From Syntrophomonadaceae bacterium (GTDB taxonomy: Bacteria; Bacillota_D; Dethiobacteria; DTU022), in contig PUNU01000274.1 in the NCBI GenBank assembly GCA_003551865.1, positions 1-12,706 on the forward strand: 12,706 nt of DNA, written 5' to 3'. How positions within the stretch are numbered: the stretch's first letter is position 1; each line of letters starts with the position of its first letter. The notes beneath the pieces are model-generated. The model was not told the origin of the DNA, made no database searches, and was given only the letters and a program-made list of their open reading frames with translations. Below, piece by piece: positions 6,915 through 12,706 of this stretch. The position numbers and the translations under genes are program-made.

Positions 6915-7919
6915 TTACTGCCGGCGTTCCAACCAGGCTCTTACCAGGGAAAGAGTATGGTTTATATCGCTTTCTTTAACAACACTGTGCGGTGAATGGA
7001 TATAGCGGCAGGGAACAGAAATCACCGCCGTCTTTACCCCTTCACGCGATAAAGATATTGCCCCTCCTTCAGTGCCCGCCCCGGTAAGGCGGCGGTACTG
7101 GTAAGGCACCCCGGCTTCTTCGGCCGCTTCGGCCAGCTCTTCACGCAGTTCCCGGCTGACCATAATGGTACGGTCCATGATGCTGATCGCCGGCCCTTTT
7201 CCCAGTGAAGTGCTTACCGCGTCTTTTTCCGTTTCCGGGGTATCCCCGGCCGCAGTAGCTTCGACGACAAGCGCTTTTTGCGGCTGGAGGCGATAGGCGG
7301 CCACCTCGGCACCCCTTGTCCCCACTTCTTCCTGGACGGTAAAGGCGGCATCGAAATTGAGGCCGTTGTTTTCCAGGAGCAGTTCCAGCAAAATCAGGCA
7401 TCCGGCCCGGTCGTCAAAGGCTTTGCCCCTGAAATAACCCTCACCCAGGGCAGTGCATGCAGAGTCAAAGGAAACGTAGTCTCCCGGCTTGACATGTTTT
7501 TCGGCTTCTTCCCGGCCGGCAAACCCGGCGTCGATACAAAGGCTTTCTTCCCGAAAGGGCTTTTTCTGCTCATCTTTTTCCTGCAGGTGGAACGGCTTCG
7601 CACCGATCACACCGGGCAGACCTTTATCGCCGATACGCAGCCGCTTGGCAACCAGCATCCTGGCGTCAATTCCGCCCACCGGCTTAAATTTAAGCAGACC
7701 GCTTTTTTGGATCGACGTGATCATCAGGCCCACTTCGTCCATGTGGGCCGAAAGCATTACCCGGCGCTTTGAACTCTCGGCACCTTTGCGCACGAAAAGG
7801 TTGCCCATGGTGTCTACAGTCGAACAGGCCCGGGCCCCTTCCAGCCTGTTCAGCAAAAAGCGGCGGACCGCTTTTTCATTACCGGAAACACCGTTCAGAT
7901 CGGCCAATTCAGCCAGCAT
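6915..7919 (-). CDS. M42-family metallo-aminopeptidase (copy 2 of 3), Glu at a metal-ligand position
   Basis: Second of three paralogous M42 peptidases, 334 residues. Conserved residues: His59 (SAHMDEVG), Asp169 (AFDDRAG), Glu197/Glu198 (VQEEVG) and His308 (YIHSP). Where the two neighbours have Asp (VDVT), this copy has Glu220 (VEAT), so one metal site is coordinated by a longer side chain; glutamate occurs here in some M42 proteins, so activity is not excluded. The GTD motif near 280 is GTE, and the Glu that follows the last His in the neighbours (HTSSE, HTAVE) is replaced by Ser (HSPHS). The start is ATG at 7919-7917 with GGAGGG 8 nt upstream; it overlaps the preceding M42 gene by 11 bp, which suggests coupled translation. 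These differences suggest a distinct specificity or metal preference. Confidence 0.92.
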   Translation of the reverse strand: MLAELADLNGVSGNEKAVRRFLLNRLEGARACSTVDTMGNLFVRKGAESSKRRVMLSAHMDEVGLMITSIQKSGLLKFKPVGGIDARMLVAKRLRIGDKGLPGVIGAKPFHLQEKDEQKKPFREESLCIDAGFAGREEAEKHVKPGDYVSFDSACTALGEGYFRGKAFDDRAGCLILLELLLENNGLNFDAAFTVQEEVGTRGAEVAAYRLQPQKALVVEATAAGDTPETEKDAVSTSLGKGPAISIMDRTIMVSRELREELAEAAEEAGVPYQYRRLTGAGTEGGAISLSREGVKTAVISVPCRYIHSPHSVVKESDINHTLSLVRAWLERRQ

Positions 7920-8985
7920 CGATCAGACCCTCCAATAATTGGGCATCAACAGCCCGGGTAAAATAACTGAGCAGCTTGGCACCGGCGGTTAAGTCGTCCA
8001 GGCTGATTAGCTCGACTGCGGTATGCATATAGCGCAGTGGTATCGAGAGCAGGCCGGTGGGAATGCCTTCGCGGGAAACCTGGAAGGCCCAGGCGTCGGT
8101 GCCGCTGTGCCCGGGGATCGGCTCCACCTGGTAGGGAAGGTAGTGCCGCTTTGCCGTTTCCTGCAGCTGCTCGCTTAAAACCGGATGCAGGTTGGGGCCC
8201 ACGGCCAGAGCCGGGCCCTTGCCCGGTTTAAAAACCCCTTTTTCCTCGAGGCCCGGTGCATCACCATGGGTGACATCGACCACAACCGCCAGATCGGGGC
8301 TGAGGCCGTATGCGGCGGTTATCGCACCCCGCAGGGCTACTTCTTCCTGGAGGGAGGCGACAAAGCAGATGTCTGCTCGGTGCCGAAAGCCGGCCAGTTC
8401 AGCGGCACAATAGATCAGGGCGGCCACACCGGCCCGGTTGTCAAGGGCTTTTCCGGTAACAATCCTTTCGTTCTCCATAACCAGGGGTTTTTGTTCCAGG
8501 GAGATAAAATCCCCAACCAGGACCTGTTCTTTTACTGCCTCATCATCCAGGCCCAGGTCAATAAACATTTTATCGATAGGCACCGTCTCATTGCGTTCTT
8601 CCAGGCTGAGCAGGTGAGGTGGGGCGGCACCGATGACACCTTTCAAGCGCCTTTTTGCTTTCACTTCCACGGTCTGGCCAATCAGGATGCGAGGGTCAAC
8701 ACCCCCTATGGGGGTAAAACGCAGAAAACCGCCTTCTTCGATTTTCGTCACCATGGCCCCGATCTCGTCAATATGGGCTACCAGGGCCAGGGTAATGCCG
8801 CTGTCCCCCGGACCGGTTTCCCCGGGCTTGACGGATAAAAGGTTCCCGAAGCGATCTATTTTGATTTCACCGGCATATTCACGAAAATAGCGGGCGGCGA
8901 TCTGCAAAACCTCGATTTCGTCGCCCGCCGGGCCTGCCGCCTCTGAAAGTTCGAGCAGGATCGCGGATAGTTTCTCGTCGTTCAA
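7909..8985 (-). CDS. M42-family metallo-aminopeptidase (copy 1 of 3)
   Basis: First of the trio and the longest at 358 residues. Metal and catalytic residues are all present: His71 (VAHIDEIG), Asp182 (ALDNRAG), Glu214/Glu215 (LQEEVALRGA), Asp237 (VDVTHGDAPG) and His321 (YMHTAVE). The extra length comes from small insertions, for example around 55-65 (loop before the metal-binding strand), and a longer C-terminal helix that overlaps the start of the next gene. The start is TTG: AAGGAG (9002-8997) lies 11 nt upstream and no in-frame ATG or GTG gives a better N-terminus. It begins 72 bp after cimA with no clear terminator between, so read-through from the cimA promoter is likely. Cytoplasmic; no signal peptide. 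Confidence 0.93.
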   Translation of the reverse strand: MNDEKLSAILLELSEAAGPAGDEIEVLQIAARYFREYAGEIKIDRFGNLLSVKPGETGPGDSGITLALVAHIDEIGAMVTKIEEGGFLRFTPIGGVDPRILIGQTVEVKAKRRLKGVIGAAPPHLLSLEERNETVPIDKMFIDLGLDDEAVKEQVLVGDFISLEQKPLVMENERIVTGKALDNRAGVAALIYCAAELAGFRHRADICFVASLQEEVALRGAITAAYGLSPDLAVVVDVTHGDAPGLEEKGVFKPGKGPALAVGPNLHPVLSEQLQETAKRHYLPYQVEPIPGHSGTDAWAFQVSREGIPTGLLSIPLRYMHTAVELISLDDLTAGAKLLSYFTRAVDAQLLEGLIDAG

Positions 8986-9057
8986 TTTTCCTGTATCTCC
9001 TTAAAATTCTTGATCAACCCGGGGTTAATCTGCAACCGCCTTATGGAGTCAAGCCCT

Positions 9058-10674
9058 TTATATTTCACCTTTCAGCTGTTCGAGCACATTTCTCGCTCTA
9101 TCAAACTCGGGCAGTTTACGACAGAGCAGCCCGTATTCCAGGCTGTCAACCAGGGCAATCCAGCTGGCCTCAATGATGTTCGGTGAAACACCTACCGTTC
9201 CCCAGCTGATCTGGTCGTCGCAGGATTCGATAAGCACCCTGACCTGGGCCCCGGTTCCGTCAACACCATCGATGACCCGCACCTTAAAGTCCGTAAGCTT
9301 AATTTTTTTCAATGCAGGATAAACCCCTTCCAGGGCCTTACGCAAAGCGTTGTCCAAGGCGTTAACCGGGCCGTTGCCTTCAGCCGCGGTATGCACCTGG
9401 ACATCGCCAATCCGCACCTTGATCGTCGCCTCGGAATACAGCTGGCCGTCGGCCCGTTTTTCGATAATCATCCTAAATCCTTCCAGCTGAAAGAGAGGCC
9501 GGTAAGCTTTCATCATCTTTAGAACCAGCAGTTCGAATGAACCTTCCGCTCCCTCGAACTGGTAGCCGTAATGTTCCATTTCCTTGATCCGGTTTAAAAC
9601 GGAAGCAGTATCCGGGTGGCCCTTTTCCAGGTTAATATTATTCTTGCTGGCCTTAAAGGTAATACTGCTCCGACCGCCCAGCTCCGAAACCAGGATGCGG
9701 CGCTGGTTACCCACTTGCTCCGGCTCGGCGTGCTCATATGTGGCCGGTTTTTTGCTTACCGCATCGACATGAATGCCGCCTTTATGGGCAAAAGCATTGA
9801 AGCCTACATAGGGCTGCTGATCGGCGGGGGCAATATTGGCCAGCTCGGCAATAAAGCGGGAAAGCCTGGTCAGACCCATCAATTGTTCCCGGGAAACTAC
9901 CGGGCAGTGCATTTTCAACTGCAGGTTGGGAATGATTGTACACAGGTTGGCATTGCCACAGCGCTCCCCGTAGCCGTTAATCGTCCCGTGCACCTGGCCG
10001 ACCCCTGCTTTAACCGCCAGCAGTGAGTTGGCCGTGGCCATACCGGCATCATCATGGGCGTGTATGCCCAGGGGAACACTCACCCGTGCCTTGACATCTT
10101 CCATGAAAACGGTAAGTTCCCACGGCATCAGTCCACCGTTGGTATCACAAAGGACAATTTTGTCGGCCCCTCCCCCGGCGGCGGCTTCCAGCGTCGCCAG
10201 GGCATATTCAGGATTGGCCTTGTAGCCGTCAAAAAAGTGCTCGGCATCGTATATAACCTCGCGGCCTAAAGACTTCAGGTAGGCGATACTTTCTTCGATC
10301 ATGGAAATGTTTTCTTCCAGGGTGGTTTTCAGGGCGTCGCGGACATGAAAATCCCAGCTTTTGCCAAATATTGTTACAGTATCCGTTCCGGCTTCGATCA
10401 GCGCCTGGAGATTGCCGTCTTCCTCCGCTTTGTTCCCGGGTTTCCTGGTACTGCCGAAAGCACAGAGGCGGGCATTTTTAAATTTCATTTTGGCGGCCCG
10501 ATCAAAAAATTCCATATCCTTGGGGTTGGAACCCGGCCATCCGCCCTCGATATAAGCAACTCCAAACTCATCGAGCTTTTCGGCAATTTTCAGTTTGTCG
10601 GATACCGACAGCGAAACTCCTTCGCGTTGAGATCCGTCTCTTAGGGTGGTATCGTAAATCTCGATCTTCTGCAT
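9058..10674 (-). CDS. cimA: (R)-citramalate synthase CimA
   Basis: Condenses acetyl-CoA with pyruvate to (R)-citramalate, the first step of the threonine-independent route to 2-oxobutyrate and isoleucine. At 538 residues it fits the long CimA subfamily. The TIM-barrel catalytic domain shows [13 protein letters not shown] (8-20), the divalent-metal HAHDD (205-209, His205 and His207) and the [12 protein letters not shown] signature (about 233-244). The C-terminal part (about 395-535) is the LeuA-type allosteric dimerisation domain with [17 protein letters not shown]. The absence of leu genes nearby and the citramalate-type [10 protein letters not shown] segment argue for CimA over 2-isopropylmalate or homocitrate synthase. 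The ATG is preceded by GGAGGT at 5 nt and by a good promoter. No leader peptide or T-box is visible in the short (about 30 nt) leader, so control is probably by isoleucine feedback on the enzyme (family knowledge). Confidence 0.92.
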   Translation of the reverse strand: MQKIEIYDTTLRDGSQREGVSLSVSDKLKIAEKLDEFGVAYIEGGWPGSNPKDMEFFDRAAKMKFKNARLCAFGSTRKPGNKAEEDGNLQALIEAGTDTVTIFGKSWDFHVRDALKTTLEENISMIEESIAYLKSLGREVIYDAEHFFDGYKANPEYALATLEAAAGGGADKIVLCDTNGGLMPWELTVFMEDVKARVSVPLGIHAHDDAGMATANSLLAVKAGVGQVHGTINGYGERCGNANLCTIIPNLQLKMHCPVVSREQLMGLTRLSRFIAELANIAPADQQPYVGFNAFAHKGGIHVDAVSKKPATYEHAEPEQVGNQRRILVSELGGRSSITFKASKNNINLEKGHPDTASVLNRIKEMEHYGYQFEGAEGSFELLVLKMMKAYRPLFQLEGFRMIIEKRADGQLYSEATIKVRIGDVQVHTAAEGNGPVNALDNALRKALEGVYPALKKIKLTDFKVRVIDGVDGTGAQVRVLIESCDDQISWGTVGVSPNIIEASWIALVDSLEYGLLCRKLPEFDRARNVLEQLKGEI

Positions 10675-10712
10675 GGCTGACCTCCGGGTAACGGTAAGTA
10701 AAATTAATTGGT

Positions 10713-10742
10713 ATTATACTATAATTATTGAAGCGGTGTCCA
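10713..10742 (-). promoter_or_regulatory. Promoter of cimA and probably the M42 genes
   Basis: On the minus strand TGGACA (10742-10737, 5 of 6 to TTGACA), an 18 nt spacer and a perfect TATAAT (10718-10713) form a good sigma-A-type promoter in an AT-rich 82 bp gap. Transcription would start near 10706, about 32 nt before the cimA ATG, leaving room for little more than the GGAGGT ribosome site. Confidence 0.6.
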
Positions 10743-10756
10743 TTATTATCAGGAAA

Positions 10757-11533
10757 TTAACGTTTTTTTAGCACCAGGGTAAAAGTTTCCGCCGCCTGTT
10801 CGTTAAAAAGGCCGTATAACAAGAACTGCCCCAGACGCCAGAACAGGTGCAGGGGGAAGAAAAAAGAAAAGTAGATGCTGCTGTAATAATAGTATTCGCC
10901 GCCAATCTCGAAACCGTGCTCACGCGCCAGTTTTTTAAGCTCCTGCGGGGTACATTTCCTGTAGTAAGCCGGAAACCCCTGTTTTTCCCTGCTGCCGGGG
11001 TAGACGGCGTGAAGAACCGACCTTTTCAGACCCTGCGGCAGGAGCAGGTTCAGCCGGGCATACAGGGCGTTTCTGTTCGGCACAAAAATTATGGCCAGAC
11101 CGCCCGGCTTTAAGATGCTTGCAAAGGCCGCAAAAGCCGAATCGATATCTTTTACGTGCTCCAAAAGCGATTGACAGATCAGCAGATCGGCGTCGTTGTT
11201 GCCCCTGTACGCGGCGATATCTCTGCAAACCGTGCTGTCATAACTTCCGGCCGGCGCCTCTTTTAGCTCTGCGGCATCGATATCAAGGCCCACCAATTTA
11301 ATGTTTAAATCCTCTTTTGCCCGGGAGTTTAAGTAAGGACGTTTGCCCCCTCCAACGTCGTAGATAACCTGGTTTTCTTTTAAATAAGAGGGCAGTATGT
11401 TTTTCTGGTAGTCTTCCTGGCCGTCCACCCGGAATTTTTGAGGAAACAGGCGGTCAAATTGACGGGAAAGCCGGACCTGGCTTTTTACCAGCAACCTGAT
11501 AACCGGTGAACTGTTAATCTTATCTGAAGCCAT
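10757..11533 (-). CDS. Class I SAM-dependent methyltransferase with hydrophobic C-terminus
   Basis: 258 residues. Residues 45-155 form the Rossmann methyltransferase fold: motif I IYDVGGG (57-63), acidic motif II LDID (83-86), QSLLEHV (121-127) as the post-II/IV region and LKPGGLAIIFVPN (141-153). This is the Methyltransf_11/23 type, which acts on small molecules, lipids or sugars. Residues about 214-243 are rich in Tyr, Phe and Leu with few charges and could be a membrane-associated helix or hydrophobic substrate pocket. The substrate cannot be assigned. The start at ATG 11533 is favoured, with AGGAAGGGG 6 nt upstream; a TTG immediately before it (11536) is the alternative. It lies 13 bp after the helicase gene, so the two are probably co-transcribed, although no functional link is evident. 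Confidence 0.85.
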   Translation of the reverse strand: MASDKINSSPVIRLLVKSQVRLSRQFDRLFPQKFRVDGQEDYQKNILPSYLKENQVIYDVGGGKRPYLNSRAKEDLNIKLVGLDIDAAELKEAPAGSYDSTVCRDIAAYRGNNDADLLICQSLLEHVKDIDSAFAAFASILKPGGLAIIFVPNRNALYARLNLLLPQGLKRSVLHAVYPGSREKQGFPAYYRKCTPQELKKLAREHGFEIGGEYYYYSSIYFSFFFPLHLFWRLGQFLLYGLFNEQAAETFTLVLKKR

Positions 11534-11546
11534 CAAGCGCCCCTTC

Positions 11547-12706
11547 CTAAAAAACGCCGTTGTAATCAGCCAGGTCGTAACATTCCGGCGGCAGTTCTCT
11601 TAAGAACATTGAGGGGCCTTCGGATACCGCTCCGTAATTACGGTAGTCCTCCCGGTAGGTGGTCAGGTAAAGATAGCGGCGGGCCCGGGTGGCGGCCACG
11701 TAAAAGAGGCGCCTTTCTTCATCCAGGCTGCTGCCGAAACTTCGCCCGCTGGGAAAGTGCCCCTGGTTGAGACCGATAATAAAAATGGCATCCCACTCCT
11801 TGCCCTTGGCGCTGTGGATGGTGGACAGGGTGAGAAACCCGCGGGAACCTTCCGGGCCTGCACTGGTATCGGCAAATACCGATTCCTCGAGCACAAGCGA
11901 CTCCAAAAAAGAGGCCAGCGAATCAAAGCGTTCGGCGTAAATCATCAACCGCTCGATTCCGCTGAGCCGTTCTTCATACTGGTCGGCATAATTCTTTTTC
12001 AAAACGGAATCGTAGTTGTCTTCAACAATGGCGGCAATTATCCGCGGCACCGGATCAGAGCCCATTTTGCAGGCGGTATCCAAAACTCTGCAGAGCTCTT
12101 CCCAGCCGGCTTTGCCCCTGGAAGGGGTTTCTTTGCCTTCAAGGGCTGCCTGGAGAGGGTCTGAGTATTTTTTTAACTTCTGCCAGAGCTTGTCAAAAGA
12201 AGCCTGTCCCAGACCCTGCTGAAGAAGGGCGATGCGCCGCCAGGCGTGTTCGTCTTCGGGGTTATAGATAACTTTTAAATAGGCAAGCAAGTCTTTGATA
12301 TGCGCCTTCTGGAAAAACTTGACCCCGCCGTAAGTGCGGTACTTTACACCTTCACGGGCCAGGGCAAATTCGATATCGGGGGTGAGGTACGAACTGCGGT
12401 AAAGCACGGCTATCTCATCCAGCGAAACCCCGCTGCTGTGCAGTTCCCAGATGGCTTTAAGTACGAAGGAAGCTTCCTGGCGGGAATCGTACACCCTGGC
12501 GACCAGCGGTTTACCGCCGGGAGGGTTGGCGGAAAACAGCTTTTTGGGAAGCTGCCTGCGGTTGTGTTCGATCGAACAATTGGCCAGTTCGACAATTTCC
12601 GGGGTGCTGCGGTAGTTTTTCTCCATGCGCACAACACGGCAGTGCTCGTACTTTTCGGGAAAAGAAATTATGTTGCCGACATTGGCATACCGGAAAGCAT
12701 ATATCG
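11547..12706 (-). CDS. UvrD/PcrA/Rep-type superfamily 1 helicase, 3' part (N-terminus outside window)
   Basis: About 385 C-terminal residues of a 3'-5' DNA helicase used in repair or replication restart. The frame is open to the window edge, so the GTG at 12632 is internal and not a start. Seen: the IYxFR element (window residues 1-5), motif IV NYRST (30-34), motif V STIHSAKGKEWD followed by GLNQGHFPS, and motif VI EERRLFYVAATRARRYLYL. The familiar FRGA of UvrD/PcrA reads FRYAN here. The protein stops only about 15 residues after the FLRELP segment, so it lacks the long C-terminal tail with the RNA-polymerase-binding Tudor domain found in PcrA and UvrD; it is closer to Rep-like or shorter UvrD-like helicases. 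Walker A and B motifs would lie beyond position 12706, so neither activity nor the exact subfamily can be confirmed. Confidence 0.93.
   Translation of the reverse strand, partial: IYAFRYANVGNIISFPEKYEHCRVVRMEKNYRSTPEIVELANCSIEHNRRQLPKKLFSANPPGGKPLVARVYDSRQEASFVLKAIWELHSSGVSLDEIAVLYRSSYLTPDIEFALAREGVKYRTYGGVKFFQKAHIKDLLAYLKVIYNPEDEHAWRRIALLQQGLGQASFDKLWQKLKKYSDPLQAALEGKETPSRGKAGWEELCRVLDTACKMGSDPVPRIIAAIVEDNYDSVLKKNYADQYEERLSGIERLMIYAERFDSLASFLESLVLEESVFADTSAGPEGSRGFLTLSTIHSAKGKEWDAIFIIGLNQGHFPSGRSFGSSLDEERRLFYVAATRARRYLYLTTYREDYRNYGAVSEGPSMFLRELPPECYDLADYNGVF

Noticed and set aside
8185..8838. A 217-codon open frame on the plus strand
   Set aside because: It lies entirely antisense to a well-supported M42 peptidase gene with intact catalytic motifs; the translation has no recognisable domain, and similar shadow frames occur opposite the other two M42 genes.
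9010..9017. TTGATCAA palindrome between cimA and the first M42 gene
   Set aside because: An eight-base palindrome is expected by chance at this scale and no partner site or overlapping promoter was found.
12624..12632. GTG or ATG as the start of a short helicase gene
   Set aside because: The upstream codons to the window edge encode the expected IYxFR and following SF1 helicase sequence without a stop, so the gene continues beyond the window.

Overview
The window is a gene-dense stretch of a bacterial chromosome in which every supported gene lies on the minus strand, so transcription runs from position 12706 towards 1. The order dprA – topA – xerC – hslV – hslU is the well-known Bacillota (Firmicutes) core cluster that normally continues into codY. 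This order, purine-rich Shine-Dalgarno sites, several TTG starts and moderate GC content suggest a Bacillota member, probably of the Clostridia/Peptococcaceae type. The species cannot be fixed from the sequence.

Layout in the direction of transcription: (1) the 3' part of a UvrD/PcrA/Rep-type helicase gene (cut by the window edge), followed 13 bp later by a small class I SAM-dependent methyltransferase with a hydrophobic, aromatic C-terminal segment. (2) A good sigma-A-like promoter, then cimA ((R)-citramalate synthase, isoleucine precursor synthesis). (3) Three consecutive, clearly paralogous M42-family metallo-aminopeptidases (8985 to 5877), tightly packed (11 bp overlap, then a 21 bp gap). 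The last shares an ATGA overlap with dprA. (4) dprA (DNA uptake/recombination mediator) and topA (topoisomerase I), the latter possibly with its own extended -10 promoter inside the end of dprA. (5) A 174 bp gap with a candidate promoter and an operator-like inverted repeat, then xerC (chromosome dimer resolution), hslV (protease) and hslU (unfoldase, cut by the window edge).

Functionally the window combines genome maintenance (helicase, DprA, TopA, XerC), protein and peptide turnover (HslUV and the three M42 peptidases) and branched-chain amino acid synthesis (CimA). HslUV releases peptides of several residues and M42 peptidases degrade short peptides to amino acids, so the co-location is metabolically sensible, but any direct coupling is inference.

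I found no mobile element, CRISPR array, tRNA, rRNA or recognisable new defence-type system. The most notable points are the tandem trio of M42 peptidases with diverged metal-ligand residues in the middle copy, the absence of trmFO between topA and xerC, a one-residue insertion near the active-site lysine of HslV, and an aspartate in place of a zinc-finger cysteine in TopA. No stretch longer than about 175 bp is without a gene.
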